Shown piece after piece: positions 8,765-18,734 of a stretch of 64,000 nt of DNA (the first letter of the stretch is position 1; each line of letters opens with the position of its first letter). The stretch covers positions 806,001 to 870,000 of the forward strand of contig NZ_CP031155.1 in the NCBI RefSeq assembly GCF_003344885.1, given 5' to 3'. The notes under the pieces are model-generated. The model searched no databases, was not told the DNA's origin, and saw only the letters and a list, made by a program, of their open reading frames with translations. Source of the DNA: Altererythrobacter sp. ZODW24. GTDB taxonomy: Bacteria > Pseudomonadota > Alphaproteobacteria > Sphingomonadales > Sphingomonadaceae. The translations under genes and the position numbers were made by a program.

Positions 8765-9340
8765 ATGCAAGCCTGCACTCTCACCGCCAGTAATATCGCC
8801 TGCCGCCGCGGCGACCGGCTGCTGTTCGCAGGTGTGGATTTTACTCTGGCGGGCGGCGAGGCGCTGCATCTGGCGGGGCCGAACGGTATCGGCAAATCCA
8901 GCCTCATGCGGATCATCGCCGGATTGCTGCGCCCGCTTGAAGGAGAGGTGACGCGGGACGGCGCTGCGGCGCTCCTCGACGACCGCCCTGCCCTCGACGA
9001 ATATCGGACATTGGGCGAGGCGCTGGATTTCTGGGCGAAAGTGGACGGCAGCCGCCCCGATGCAGCAACATTCGGCCTTGAAGAGCTGATGGACGTGCCG
9101 GTGCGTTTCCTGTCCACCGGCCAGCGAAAGCGCGGGGCGCTTGCCCGCATGGCCGGACAGCAGGCACCGATCTGGCTGCTTGATGAGCCGCTCAACGGAT
9201 TGGACAAAGATGCAGTCGGCATCGTCGAAACACTGGTAGCGGATCACTGCAAGGCCGGCGGCATCGCCGTAATCGCCTCCCATCAACCGTTTGCGCTGGA
9301 GAGCATGACCCGCCTCGAACTGCCGGAGTTTGCCGCATGA
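8765..9340 (+). CDS. ccmA: Heme exporter ATP-binding protein CcmA
   Basis: 191-residue ABC ATPase. It shows Walker [14 protein letters not shown] near residues 40-50, the signature [14 protein letters not shown] and Walker [12 protein letters not shown]. With CcmB and CcmC it drives release of heme-loaded CcmE in system I cytochrome c maturation at the inner membrane. It overlaps the next gene, ccmB, by 4 nt (ATGA), which supports translational coupling. It is divergent from phhB with a short shared promoter gap. ccmC and the other ccm genes are not in this window. Confidence 0.93.
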   Translation: MQACTLTASNIACRRGDRLLFAGVDFTLAGGEALHLAGPNGIGKSSLMRIIAGLLRPLEGEVTRDGAAALLDDRPALDEYRTLGEALDFWAKVDGSRPDAATFGLEELMDVPVRFLSTGQRKRGALARMAGQQAPIWLLDEPLNGLDKDAVGIVETLVADHCKAGGIAVIASHQPFALESMTRLELPEFAA

Positions 9341-9999
9341 CAGGCGCGTTGTGGCAAGTTTTCAAGCGCGACGTAGCAATGCTGATGCCCGGCGGAAAAC
9401 GTGGCGGAAGCTTGCTCCCGCTGCTGTTCTTTCTCGCGGTGGCGATGCTGTTCCCCTTCGCAGTCGGACCGGAACCCGCACTGTTGGCGAAGACCGGCGG
9501 CGGTGTGGCTTGGATCGCCGCTCTGCTGGCTGCATTATTGCCACTCGACCGCTTGGTTGCGCCTGATCTCGAAAGCGGCATTCTCGACCAATTCGCCTTG
9601 CGCGGTATTTCAGACGAGGCGTCAATGGCCTCGCGCCTTGTCGCCCATTGGCTGGGCTTCGGCCCGCCGTTGATCTTGGCGGCATTTCCAGCCGCCGCGC
9701 TACTCGGCCTTGATGGCCCGACGCTGCATTTCCTCTTGCTGGGTTTGCTAGCCGGAACACCGGGCCTCGCCGCCATCGGACTGATGATCGCTGCACTCAC
9801 CGCAAGCTTCCGCAGCGGAACCGCTCTGGCAGGTTTGATGCTGGTCCCGATCGCTGTGCCGATACTGGTCTTCGGAGCCGGCAGCATACCTACCGGCAAT
9901 TACAGCGGCATCGCCCTGACAGCGGCGATCAGTCTGGTGCTTTTAGCAATTGCGCCCTTCGCCGCTGGTGCAGCGATCAGAGCCGCACGCGAAGGTTAG
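9337..9999 (+). CDS. ccmB: Heme exporter permease CcmB
   Basis: 220 residues and strongly hydrophobic, with about six membrane segments (for example LLPLLFFLAVAMLFPFAV and VAWIAALLAALLPLDRL near the N-terminus). It matches CcmB in size and in the motif DLESGILDQF after the second helix. It forms the membrane part of the CcmABC(D) complex of cytochrome c maturation. Its start lies inside the ccmA stop codon region. It converges on map, whose stop is only 3 nt away. Confidence 0.92.
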   Translation: MTGALWQVFKRDVAMLMPGGKRGGSLLPLLFFLAVAMLFPFAVGPEPALLAKTGGGVAWIAALLAALLPLDRLVAPDLESGILDQFALRGISDEASMASRLVAHWLGFGPPLILAAFPAAALLGLDGPTLHFLLLGLLAGTPGLAAIGLMIAALTASFRSGTALAGLMLVPIAVPILVFGAGSIPTGNYSGIALTAAISLVLLAIAPFAAGAAIRAAREG

Positions 10000-10002
10000 A
10001 CC

Positions 10003-10830
10003 TCAGTCGAAGCCGGGCCGGTGCAGACCCTTCTCGCTGATCGTGAAAATCTCGTTGCCGGTCTCGGTAATACCGATCGAATGTTCGAACTGGGCGCTTA
10101 ACGACTTGTCGCGCGTCACGGCGGTCCAGCCGTCGCGCAGCAGTTTCACATGCGGCTTGCCGGTGTTGATCATCGGTTCGATGGTGAAGAACATACCGGG
10201 GCGCAGTTCAGGACCAGTGCCAGCCTGCGCAGCATGAACGACTTCGGGTGCATCGTGGAACAGGCGGCCAAGGCCGTGACCACAAAATTCGCGCACCACA
10301 CCATAACGGAAGCTCTCCGCATAGGCCTGAATGGCCGCGCCGACATCACCCAGCCGCGCGCCCGGTTGAGCATTTTCAATACCGAGCATCAAACATTTAT
10401 GGGTCACTTCGACCAAGCGCTTCGCCTTGAGCGGGACATCACCAACCAGATACATACGGCTGGTGTCGCCGTGCCAGCCGTCGAGAAGCGGCGTGACGTC
10501 GATATTAACGATGTCGCCATCCTTAAGAACCTTGTCAGAAGGAATGCCGTGACAGATCACATGGTTGATCGAGATGCAGCAGCTATGTGTATATCCGCGA
10601 TAGCCGAGCGTGGCCGGAACCGCGCCGCCATCCAGCATCATCTGGCGAACAAAGTCGTCGATTGCAGCCGTGGTGATGCCCGGCTCGACAACATCGACCA
10701 GTGCATCGAGAATACTTGCCGCGAGCTTACCCGCGCGCCGCATACCTTCGAAGCCTTCCGGCCCGTGCAACTTGATTGTGCCGTCGCGCAGCACTGTTTC
10801 ACCGTCTGTGACTGTTTGATAATCCATCAT
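10003..10830 (-). CDS. map: Methionine aminopeptidase, type I
   Basis: 275 residues. It removes the initiator methionine from nascent proteins. The dimetal ligands can be seen: Asp in GDIVNIDV, Asp in GWHGDTSRMY, His in GHGLGRLFH, Glu in FTIEPM and Glu in QFEHSIGIT; the substrate-contacting His is in YTHSCCISINHVICHG. The start is ATGATG at 10830/10827 and either ATG fits. It is single-copy here with no operon partner. Confidence in the family assignment is high. Confidence 0.96.
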   Translation of the reverse strand: MMDYQTVTDGETVLRDGTIKLHGPEGFEGMRRAGKLAASILDALVDVVEPGITTAAIDDFVRQMMLDGGAVPATLGYRGYTHSCCISINHVICHGIPSDKVLKDGDIVNIDVTPLLDGWHGDTSRMYLVGDVPLKAKRLVEVTHKCLMLGIENAQPGARLGDVGAAIQAYAESFRYGVVREFCGHGLGRLFHDAPEVVHAAQAGTGPELRPGMFFTIEPMINTGKPHVKLLRDGWTAVTRDKSLSAQFEHSIGITETGNEIFTISEKGLHRPGFD

Positions 10831-10882
10831 GCGGCATCATGTAGCGACGATCTGTAGAAATTGCGAGCCGTGCGTGCGCGCG

Positions 10883-11833
10883 TCACCGGCGCTTGCTGAA
10901 TGCAGCCGAATAATCAGGGTTCACTGCATCAAATACAGCCTGTGTCACCGGCAGGGTCACTTCGTAACTGCCTTCGGCGTAGGGGCCGGCGGCATAAGGC
11001 GGAATCAGAAAGGTCAGCCGGTCAAAAGTGCGGCCGTTCGAAGACACTGGCACCAACGCGCTGCTTTCCACTGGATCGATGCATTCGGTGAAGATGTCTT
11101 CACTATCCGTAACGATCGGAGTGCCGCGCTTTTCCGCGCGCTGCTGGTTGAGCGCTTCGCAGAAAGGTTCGCGCACCGCATCGGTCAATGCCATGGGAGA
11201 TTCGAACAATGTGACCGGGGCAACCATCCGGTCCTTGTTCTTGTCCCACAGCATCGAACCGAACACCGAATTGCCGTGTGCACCGCCAGAATAGGTCCAT
11301 TCCAGCTTACTCAAGCTCAGCCATCCGGGCAGATCGCTGACCGCTTCCCAATTCACATTGACCGAGTAAGCATTGTACGGAAAGCCGCGACCCTTTGCAT
11401 CGGAACGCGCTTCAAGCGCATCCGATTTGAGCGCCTCGCGTTCCTGATCGAGTTCGTCGTCCAGCTTTGACCGGAGCGTTGGAATCTTCCCCGCCTCGGC
11501 CGGATATGAATATTCGAAGTCGTAGAGATCACTCTTTTCGGCCACCGCGCGAGCCCCGTCAGCGCTCGATTCGGAAGCGCTGCTAGAAACACCATTTTCA
11601 GATGTGGTAGCGGTGGCAGAGGCCTTTGCAGTAGCGTCTGCTTCCGATGCTGATTTCTGCGTGTCTGCGGATGATGGGCGCGTGCCATCTAAATCATTAT
11701 CTTTTAATGCTTTACCAGAGGCCTGAGCCGTCTCTCGCGCACCTTCTTGAGGTGCCGTTTCGGCAGGGTCCATTTCGCACCCTGCGACCAGTATAGCCGC
11801 CATCATCGAACCGTAGAGAAACCGCTTCTTCAA
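10883..11833 (-). CDS. Lipoprotein with DUF3298-like domain
   Basis: 316 residues starting at TTG 11833, which gives a basic n-region (MKKRFLYGS) and the lipobox LVAGC with the lipidated Cys near position 19. A long low-complexity linker rich in S, A, T, D and E (about residues 40-100) follows. The C-terminal domain has the WTYSGGAHGNS pattern and ends with a PPYAAGPYAEGSYEVTLP stretch, typical of DUF3298/DUF4163 (RsiV/PdaC-type) domains. The role is unknown; related domains bind or process lysozyme or peptidoglycan. Starting at ATG 11806 or 11803 would lose the basic n-region. Divergent from the M17 peptidase with 44 nt between. Confidence 0.72.
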   Translation of the reverse strand: MKKRFLYGSMMAAILVAGCEMDPAETAPQEGARETAQASGKALKDNDLDGTRPSSADTQKSASEADATAKASATATTSENGVSSSASESSADGARAVAEKSDLYDFEYSYPAEAGKIPTLRSKLDDELDQEREALKSDALEARSDAKGRGFPYNAYSVNVNWEAVSDLPGWLSLSKLEWTYSGGAHGNSVFGSMLWDKNKDRMVAPVTLFESPMALTDAVREPFCEALNQQRAEKRGTPIVTDSEDIFTECIDPVESSALVPVSSNGRTFDRLTFLIPPYAAGPYAEGSYEVTLPVTQAVFDAVNPDYSAAFSKRR

Positions 11834-11877
11834 ACTTTACTCTCGCGCAACCCGCCTGCTTGAGGCAGAGGTAACAT

Positions 11878-13266
11878 ATGAGCAAAAAGACAGATTTGAT
11901 AGCAGCCGATCGCGGACAGGACGCGATTTCCCTTCACCTCATCGACAAAGACGGTTTTGCCGATTGGGCCAAGAAACTCACGGGCGGGCAGCGCGCCTCG
12001 CTTGAAGCGCAAAAGTTTGAAGGCAGCGGCAACCAGACAGCTATCGTATCGGATGGCGACAAATGGTTTGCCGTGGGCGGCGTGGCAAACCCTGCTGACC
12101 TCTCAAGCTGGTGCCTCGCAAAACTCGCCGAGGCATTACCAGCCGGCACCTACAGACTGGCCAGCGGCAATCCGGGTGCAGCCATGCTCGGTTGGCAGAC
12201 TGCGCAGTACCATTTCGGCCGCTATCTCTCGGACGACACGCCCACAGGTCCGCGCGTTTTGTTGACCAAGGAAGCCAAGGCGATTGATGGCTCTCAGGAG
12301 GAAGCGGCGGCAGTCGCCAAGGTGCGCGATCTGGTGAACACGCCCGCGGAGGATATGGGTCCAGCCGCGCTGGAGGCCGAAGCGGAAGCTCTTGCCAAGG
12401 CATACAGAGCGCAACTGACAGTGACCAAGGGTGACACATTGGAGCAGGAATACCCGATGGTGCATGCCGTCGGCCGAGCCGCCACGCGCCATCATGCACC
12501 CAGAATGCTGGAGCTGAAATGGGGCGACGAAAAACATCCTAAGCTGGCAATTATCGGCAAGGGTGTGTGTTTCGATTCAGGCGGTTTAGATGTGAAGTCC
12601 GCCGCGGGCATGAAATTGATGAAGAAGGATATGGGCGGCGCGGCTCATGCTCTTGCCCTCGCCGGTTTGGTGATGGGCGGCGGACTTAAGGTGCGGCTGC
12701 ATATGCTGGTCCCGGCGGTTGAAAATGCCATCGCTGGTAACGCTTTCCGCCCCGGCGATGTGCTTAATTCGCGCAAGGGGCTGACGGTCGAAATCGGGAA
12801 TACCGATGCAGAAGGACGGCTGATCCTAGGCGATGCTTTGACCCGCGCCAGCGAAGAAGAGCCAGACATGATGATCGACTTCGCCACGCTGACCGGGGCA
12901 GCGCGGATTGCGCTCGGCCCTGACCTTGCTGCGATGATGTGCCGCAATGACGACACGGCACAGGCATTTCTCGATGCTGGTAAAGCAAATGACGACGAAG
13001 TCTGGCGCTTGCCCCTGCCCGAAAGTTACCGCGAATATTTGAAGTCGGACATTGCCGACATGAATAACACCCAGACAAACCCTTATGCAGGCGCGAGCGT
13101 CGCTGGCCTATTCCTCGACCGGTTTGTCGGCGAAGGCATTGATTGGACGCACTTTGATACGTTCGCGTGGCGCCCCTTCCCCAAGCCCGGACGGCCCAAA
13201 GGCGGCGAGGCGCTTGGCCTGCGCGCAGCATGGCATATGTTGCAATCACGCTACGGTGACGGGTAA
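11878..13266 (+). CDS. Leucyl aminopeptidase family (M17) protein
   Basis: 462-residue cytosolic metallo-aminopeptidase. The C-terminal catalytic domain shows GKGVCFDSGGLDVKSAAGMKLMKKDMGG with the metal-binding Lys and Asp, and the family signature NTDAEGRLILGDAL. It is shorter than PepA and closer to the PepB-like sphingomonad form. It releases N-terminal residues from peptides during protein turnover. Starts at ATG 11878 (MSKKTDLIAADRG). Divergent from the DUF3298 lipoprotein; the next gene begins about 90 nt downstream on the same strand. Confidence 0.92.
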   Translation: MSKKTDLIAADRGQDAISLHLIDKDGFADWAKKLTGGQRASLEAQKFEGSGNQTAIVSDGDKWFAVGGVANPADLSSWCLAKLAEALPAGTYRLASGNPGAAMLGWQTAQYHFGRYLSDDTPTGPRVLLTKEAKAIDGSQEEAAAVAKVRDLVNTPAEDMGPAALEAEAEALAKAYRAQLTVTKGDTLEQEYPMVHAVGRAATRHHAPRMLELKWGDEKHPKLAIIGKGVCFDSGGLDVKSAAGMKLMKKDMGGAAHALALAGLVMGGGLKVRLHMLVPAVENAIAGNAFRPGDVLNSRKGLTVEIGNTDAEGRLILGDALTRASEEEPDMMIDFATLTGAARIALGPDLAAMMCRNDDTAQAFLDAGKANDDEVWRLPLPESYREYLKSDIADMNNTQTNPYAGASVAGLFLDRFVGEGIDWTHFDTFAWRPFPKPGRPKGGEALGLRAAWHMLQSRYGDG

Positions 13267-13357
13267 ACCAATCTTTGCTTAACTTGCCGCCCATCCGCAG
13301 GCGGTATAAGGGGCCTGACCGGCTATCTTGGGCGGCCCACAGGGGATTTGTTTTTTC

Positions 13358-13705
13358 GTGACCGACACCGCTGAATTCGAGCCCCCTAAGGGCCCGCTGG
13401 TGTTGTCCGGCCCGCAAACCCGCCCTGCCCCGGGTACGCTGCCGATCCGCGGCGATCTGGCCCATATCGGCCTCGCTGGAAAATACTTCGTGCCTCATTA
13501 TGCCGTGCCCCAGCCGCGCATAGTCGTGGCAGCTGGCGCAGCCATGCTGGAAAAAACTGACACTGGCAGCGATGTCGTAAAACAGCTCGAAGGCGGAACA
13601 GAGTTCGGCTTGCTTGATATCGAGGGCGACTGGGCCTGGGGTGCACTAAGCGCCGAGGGGCCATCGGGCTGGGTTAAGCTGGAACAGCTTACCGACCTTA
13701 CATGA
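13358..13705 (+). CDS. SH3-domain protein, unknown function
   Basis: About 115 residues from the GTG at 13358. The first half contains LPIRGDLAHIGLAGKYFVPHYAVPQPR, and the second half looks like a bacterial SH3 (type 3) domain: AAMLEKTDTGSDVVKQLEGGTEFGLLDIEGDWAWGAL and then GWVKLEQL. Such domains often bind peptidoglycan or proteins, but this one has no signal peptide. Its stop overlaps the argC start by 4 nt (ATGA), so the two are co-translated. An in-frame TTG at 13328 gives a less plausible N-terminus. Confidence 0.7.
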   Translation: MTDTAEFEPPKGPLVLSGPQTRPAPGTLPIRGDLAHIGLAGKYFVPHYAVPQPRIVVAAGAAMLEKTDTGSDVVKQLEGGTEFGLLDIEGDWAWGALSAEGPSGWVKLEQLTDLT

Positions 13706-14640
13706 CCCACGCTGTCTTTATCGACGGTGCTGCCGGAACAACCGGTCTCGAAATTGCCGATCGGCTGGCCACGCGCCCAGAATTCGAACTGATCACTCTT
13801 GCTGACGATAAGCGTAAGGATGCTAGCGCCCGGCGCGACGCGCTCAATGCTGCAGACGTGGCGATCCTGTGTCTGCCCGACGATGCCGCCCGCGAATCCG
13901 TGGCGATGATCGACAACAACACCACCCGCGTTATCGACGCGTCGACCGCGCACCGCACTGCTGCGGGCTGGACCTACGGCTTTCAAGAACTGACCGGCTC
14001 CGATGTGGTTGCGTCCGCCATGCGGGTCAGCAATCCCGGGTGCTATCCGACAGGCTTCCTCGGCCTCGTTGCACCGCTCATTAGCGCTTCGATGCTGCCA
14101 GCGGACCGCAGTTACGCAGTTAGCGCCGTCTCCGGCTATTCGGGCGGCGGCAAGGCGCTGATCGAACGCTTCCACGAAGAAGCTGACATTGGCTGGCGCG
14201 GCTATGGCCTGACACTGGATCACAAACACCTTGCCGAGATGAAGGCCCATGCTGGCCTGACCCAAACGCCAATCTTCATGCCCGCCGTGATCCGTGCGCA
14301 CCGCGGGATGGTGGTGCAAGTTCCGGTAGCACTGGACGATAGTACCGTAGACGCCGGTGCCATGCGCGCGGCCCTCGCCCAATTCTACATGGGTTCAAAT
14401 ATTGTCGAGGTTGCGGACGCACCGGCCGATGGCGAGATTTTGCTGAGCGAGAACGCTGGTCCTTGGGACGGTATGCGGCTGCATGTTTTGGGCGACGAAA
14501 GCGGTCACCAAGCCATGCTGGTGGCCGTGCTCGACAACCTTGGAAAAGGGGCCAGCGGCGCGGCGGTACAATCGCTGAATCTGATGGCCGGGCTGGACGA
14601 AACCGCAGGGCTCGCGCTCGGCCACGCACCGACTGCCTGA
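13702..14640 (+). CDS. argC: N-acetyl-gamma-glutamyl-phosphate reductase, short type
   Basis: 312 residues, the short AGPR type 2. It reduces N-acetylglutamyl phosphate to the semialdehyde in arginine synthesis. The N-terminus HAVFIDGAAGTTGLEIADRL is the NADP-binding loop and the catalytic Cys lies in VSNPGCYPTGFLG. The later SGYSGGGKALIE segment and the histidine in THE-like DHKHLAEM region also match the family. Coupled by a 4-nt overlap to the SH3 protein upstream. A weak hairpin TAGGCA/TGCCTA lies just past its stop at 14645-14662. Confidence 0.93.
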   Translation: MTHAVFIDGAAGTTGLEIADRLATRPEFELITLADDKRKDASARRDALNAADVAILCLPDDAARESVAMIDNNTTRVIDASTAHRTAAGWTYGFQELTGSDVVASAMRVSNPGCYPTGFLGLVAPLISASMLPADRSYAVSAVSGYSGGGKALIERFHEEADIGWRGYGLTLDHKHLAEMKAHAGLTQTPIFMPAVIRAHRGMVVQVPVALDDSTVDAGAMRAALAQFYMGSNIVEVADAPADGEILLSENAGPWDGMRLHVLGDESGHQAMLVAVLDNLGKGASGAAVQSLNLMAGLDETAGLALGHAPTA

Positions 14641-14746
14641 TTTTTAGGCATACCTCTGCCTATTAGCTGGGCAAATCCCGATAGAAATCCGAAGATTCCA
14701 ATCCTTGCGTAAAATGTCCGCTCGGCTAACCTGCACAAACGTACTT

Positions 14747-14762
14747 TGGCATGATTCTTGTA
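14747..14762 (+). promoter_or_regulatory. Candidate sigma-54 promoter for glnB-glnA
   Basis: TGGCATGATTCTTGTA matches the RpoN consensus TGGCAC-G-R-N3-TTGCW with the required GG-N10-G spacing (GG at 14748-14749, G at 14760); the -12 element has GT in place of GC. The start would fall near 14773, about 70 nt before the glnB GTG. A sigma-54 promoter fits the nitrogen-regulated operon. An upstream NtrC site was not clear; there is only a half-site-like TGCAC at 14732. Confidence 0.7.
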
Positions 14763-14786
14763 ATGTTATTGCCGAAGGCAAACTGA

Positions 14787-15179
<393 letters not shown>

Positions 15180-15265
15180 TTTTCCATCAAGATGCAGCCG
15201 CATAAGGGCGGGCCGCATCTGACCAATTAGACTGCCCTTTTCACTCAATTCCCAAGGGATAATTT

Positions 15266-16675
15266 ATGACCACCGCAAAGAAAGTTCTCGCTGAGATCAA
15301 GGATAAGGAAATCGAATGGGTCGATGTCCGTTTCACTGATCCCAAGGGCAAATGGCAGCACCTGTCCATGTGCGCGAGTGCTATTGACGAAGACGCGCTT
15401 GAAGAAGGCCTGATGTTCGATGGTTCATCCATCGAAGGTTGGAAAGTCATCAACGAATCCGACATGATCCTGAAGCCGGACCTGGGCGCGACATACATTG
15501 ATCCGTTCTCCGCCACGCCAATGATGATCCTGTTCTGCGACATCGTGGAACCATCAACCGGCGAACTCTATTCGCGCGATCCGCGTTCGACCGCCAAGCG
15601 CGCCGAAGAATTCCTCAAATCCACCGGCCTTGGCGACACGGTCTATGTCGGCCCCGAACCTGAGTTCTTCATGTTTGACGATGTGCGTTTCGACGATGGC
15701 TATGCCAGCTCCGGCTTTGCGATCGACGATATCGAGCTGCCAACCAACACCGGCAAGGAATATGAAGGCGGTAACCTCGCCCACCGTCCGCGCGCCAAGG
15801 GCGGTTACTTCCCTGTCGCTCCGGTTGATAGCTGCACTGACATTCGCGGCGAGATGGTCTCCACGATGATGGAAATGGGCCTGCCCATGGACAAGCATCA
15901 CCACGAAGTGGCCGCTGCCCAGCACGAACTTGGCATGACCTTCGGTGAGTTAACCACTACAGCCGACCGCATCCAGATCTACAAATATGTGGTCCAGCAG
16001 GTCGCCCATGCTTACGGCAAGACAGCAACTTTTATGCCCAAGCCAATCAAGGACGATAATGGCAGCGGCATGCACACTCACATGTCGATCTGGAAAGACG
16101 GCAAGAACACCTTCGCTGGTAATGGCTATGCTGGCCTATCCGACACATGCCTCCACTACATCGGCGGCGTGATCAAACATGCGAAGGCTTGTAATGCCTT
16201 CACCAACCCGACGACCAACAGCTATAAGCGTCTGGTCCCGGGCTTCGAAGCACCAGTGCTGCTCGCTTATTCAGCGCGTAACCGCTCCGCATCATGCCGT
16301 ATTCCGTACGGTGCCGGCGACAAGGCGAAGCGCGTTGAATTCCGCTTCCCTGATCCGCTTGCGAACCCGTATCTGTCCTCGGCCGCGTTGCTGATGGCCG
16401 GTCTCGACGGGATTAAAAACAAGATCCACCCGGGCGAAGCCATGGACAAGAACCTGTATGATCTGCCTCCGGTAGAACTCGCAGAAGTCCCGACGGTTTG
16501 CGGTTCCTTGCGTGAAGCTCTCGAAGCTCTCGAAGCCGATCACGAATTCCTGCTGGAAGGCGGCGTATTCACCAAGGATCAGATCGAAGCGTACATGGAA
16601 TTGAAGTGGGAAGACGTCAGCCGCTTCGAAACCACACCAAGCCCGGTCGAATTCGATATGTATTATAGCTCTTGA
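15266..16675 (+). CDS. glnA: Glutamine synthetase, type I-beta
   Basis: 469 residues. It makes glutamine from glutamate, ammonia and ATP as a dodecamer. Motifs are [10 protein letters not shown], the metal-binding [27 protein letters not shown] with the ammonium/ATP site, and the adenylylation tyrosine in [11 protein letters not shown] near residue 398, which marks the regulated GSI-beta form. The start ATG 15266 follows AAGGGA. It forms an operon with glnB and is closed by a terminator at 16713-16748. Confidence 0.97.
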   Translation: MTTAKKVLAEIKDKEIEWVDVRFTDPKGKWQHLSMCASAIDEDALEEGLMFDGSSIEGWKVINESDMILKPDLGATYIDPFSATPMMILFCDIVEPSTGELYSRDPRSTAKRAEEFLKSTGLGDTVYVGPEPEFFMFDDVRFDDGYASSGFAIDDIELPTNTGKEYEGGNLAHRPRAKGGYFPVAPVDSCTDIRGEMVSTMMEMGLPMDKHHHEVAAAQHELGMTFGELTTTADRIQIYKYVVQQVAHAYGKTATFMPKPIKDDNGSGMHTHMSIWKDGKNTFAGNGYAGLSDTCLHYIGGVIKHAKACNAFTNPTTNSYKRLVPGFEAPVLLAYSARNRSASCRIPYGAGDKAKRVEFRFPDPLANPYLSSAALLMAGLDGIKNKIHPGEAMDKNLYDLPPVELAEVPTVCGSLREALEALEADHEFLLEGGVFTKDQIEAYMELKWEDVSRFETTPSPVEFDMYYSS

Positions 16676-16712
16676 TGTAAGAGTTACAGGCCTTTAGGGG
16701 CCACCAATCACC

Positions 16713-16750
16713 GAGAGGGGGCGTCCGGGTAATCCGGGCGCCTCTTTTGG
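16713..16750 (+). terminator. Rho-independent terminator after glnA
   Basis: A GC-rich stem GAGGGGGCGTCCGG is answered by CCGGGCGCCTC across the short loop GTAAT, with one mismatch or bulge, then TTTTGGTTT. It lies about 40-75 nt past the glnA stop and should end the glnBA transcript. A shorter hairpin GGCC/GGCC precedes it at 16688-16702. Confidence 0.8.
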
Positions 16751-16811
16751 TTTGGGGGACGTCCGACAGACTCAGATGATCTCTCTGGGGACACCTCGGC
16801 TTGCTGAACTT

Positions 16812-17978
16812 CTACTGCGAACGCACCCAAGCCTTCCCGTTCGACAAGCGCCACTTCAACTGCCCCGGTAATCCGATCGCGTTGGGGTTTTTCTTGTCGA
16901 TGTAGATTGTGCCGCCACGATTCCACGCAGCCTCGCCAAAGGTCTGCCCCGGCTCTCGACCCGGCATTTTCGCGGAAAATTGAAATCCGTCCTTGGCCCA
17001 AACCGACCAGGTGACACCATTTGCGCCGCCGAACTTCCAGCCGTTCAAAATCTCCATACCGTTCACATAGCCGTAGTAACGCATGCGTTCGTTGGCGTTT
17101 CCGACATAGGCCGAGATAGTCCGGTCTTCGCGTAGCCTAAACTCGATCGTTCCGCCCATTTCACGGTTGTGCCAAGTGCCCAAGATCGATGCCCAGGCGG
17201 TGCAATCGCGCTCATAAGCCTCATCCAACAGCTCACCGTCGACGCGTTCGCATGGGTCATTGCCAAGTGGATCTGCCGGACCGCTGCTGACATCAGCAAG
17301 TTCCACGGTCTCACCGCCGGTCGCTATGTCGCCTTTATGCGCTTTCGATTCACAAGAAGCTCTGTGCAACTGGGCACGGTAAAGAGCGTTGCGAGCATGG
17401 TTATACTCGATCTGCGCTTTCTTCGCAGTCAGTTGGTCAGGGTTCTTCCCGTCTCCGCCTAAACCCAAGCGCTCAACATCTGCCGCTCTATCATATTGGC
17501 GTTTGTAGAGCTGCACGACCCGCTGCAACCGCGCTAATGTCCTATTTGCGCCAGTGGATTTGCAGCCCCCAATGGCGTCAATAACGGTTTCAGACAGGCT
17601 GTGTGGATCGCAGTCATGAAGTCGAGACAAGTAAGAAGCTACCTCGAACTGGGCCAGTTGAATCTCGCCCCTCCGGCGTTCGGCAAACTTCTTCAAACGC
17701 TCATTGGCGTAGGTGTTATCCGATGCGTAGGCGTCGCCATCTTTTTCAAGCTGTCTGTAAGCCGTATCAACTTCGGCACGGAGCTTTCTGAACCGGACAA
17801 TGTCACAGCTCTTGAGAATCCGATCGATGCGGCCCTTAAACGCCTGCCGAGCTTTGATGAGATCAGGGTTCTCTTCAGGCTTTGACTGCGCATGCGCTGC
17901 CGATTCAAATGGCCCGGCCGCCAGTGGCACAACCACCGCAAACCCAAAGATCAAAGTCAGAAAAATGCTGCGCATCAT
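16812..17978 (-). CDS. Secreted cysteine-containing protein, unknown function
   Basis: 388 residues from ATGATG at 17978, preceded by GGGAGG at good distance. The signal peptide MMRSIFLTLIFGF...AAHA is cut near residue 31. The mature part has a long charged helical region (KKFAERRRGEIQLAQFEV, LARLQRVVQLYKRQYDRAAD) and a C-terminal beta-rich domain with ASILGTWHNREMGGTIEF and TWSVWAKDGFQFSAKM, reminiscent of lipocalin-like or DUF2147-type folds. Six cysteines in the mature chain suggest disulfides in the periplasm. I recognise no family. A GTG at 18008 is less likely. It sits in an accessory-looking island between glnA and tamB. Confidence 0.6.
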   Translation of the reverse strand: MMRSIFLTLIFGFAVVVPLAAGPFESAAHAQSKPEENPDLIKARQAFKGRIDRILKSCDIVRFRKLRAEVDTAYRQLEKDGDAYASDNTYANERLKKFAERRRGEIQLAQFEVASYLSRLHDCDPHSLSETVIDAIGGCKSTGANRTLARLQRVVQLYKRQYDRAADVERLGLGGDGKNPDQLTAKKAQIEYNHARNALYRAQLHRASCESKAHKGDIATGGETVELADVSSGPADPLGNDPCERVDGELLDEAYERDCTAWASILGTWHNREMGGTIEFRLREDRTISAYVGNANERMRYYGYVNGMEILNGWKFGGANGVTWSVWAKDGFQFSAKMPGREPGQTFGEAAWNRGGTIYIDKKNPNAIGLPGQLKWRLSNGKAWVRSQ

Positions 17979-18074
17979 GTGCCGCCTCCCGGTGTAGCGT
18001 TGCGACACCGATTAGCCTGTAATGGCCGCCATACCTTGTAACGACGCGACAGACGCGACAGACGCGTCTTGGCG

Positions 18075-18734
18075 CTACCTAGGCGTGAGCATCCCGCGCC
18101 TGCCGCACACCCAGAAGGTGGCAACCAGTACCAAACCTGCGAACATCGTCATCCAGTCCAGCATTGCGGGACCAGTCGTAAAGCCAAGGTGCGCCAGCAT
18201 CGCCCAACCGCCGCCGATCAGCACCGTGAGATAAAATGAGAGCGAACTGGTGTCGCGACCCACATTGGTCATCAACTCATCGGAATGGCGTAGCTGACGG
18301 CTGGTGGCGAAGAGGGTCAGAATGACCAAAGCAACGACTACGATCAGCGCTGTCATCGGTGCAATCGGCATGGCTGGCCCCGCTAGTGCCAGTATAACCA
18401 GCACCGCCCCCATCGCGATCAGACCAATGCTGGAATAGCCAAGCATTTGGCGTTGTTCGCGCAGCTCCTCAGCGTCCTCGACGTTCAAAAACTTCGCGCC
18501 GACCTTTGGGTTGACCACGCCAAAGCCAACGCCGAGTGCGCAAACGATGTAGATCAGCCCTACAAGTGCAGCAATTTCACCTGACGTGCCGATGTCTCCC
18601 AGCATGCTCTTGTCGCCGACAAATTGCATGAAGCCGAATGCTGCCAAGAATCCCGCTATCCCCCCTGCTATCACACTGATGATCGCCTTACGGACCGGGC
18701 TTTTCTTTGCTGCCTCGCTGCTCTGCATGTTCAT
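18075..18734 (-). CDS. Integral membrane protein paired with an XRE regulator
   Basis: 219 residues with about six predicted membrane helices, starting near residues 17, 55, 100, 125, 165 and 192. A cytoplasmic charged loop (NVEDAEELREQRQML) lies after the second helix. The ATG at 18734 overlaps the stop of the regulator gene (ATGA), so it is translated with it. Small Cro/C1-type regulators of this type are often followed by a membrane protein of unknown role, and this pair fits that pattern. Function not known. Confidence 0.65.
   Translation of the reverse strand: MNMQSSEAAKKSPVRKAIISVIAGGIAGFLAAFGFMQFVGDKSMLGDIGTSGEIAALVGLIYIVCALGVGFGVVNPKVGAKFLNVEDAEELREQRQMLGYSSIGLIAMGAVLVILALAGPAMPIAPMTALIVVVALVILTLFATSRQLRHSDELMTNVGRDTSSLSFYLTVLIGGGWAMLAHLGFTTGPAMLDWMTMFAGLVLVATFWVCGRRGMLTPR

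Noticed and set aside
14645-14662. TAGGCA/TGCCTA hairpin as argC terminator
   Set aside because: Only 6 bp with the T run on the 5' side, so it would not terminate a plus-strand transcript.
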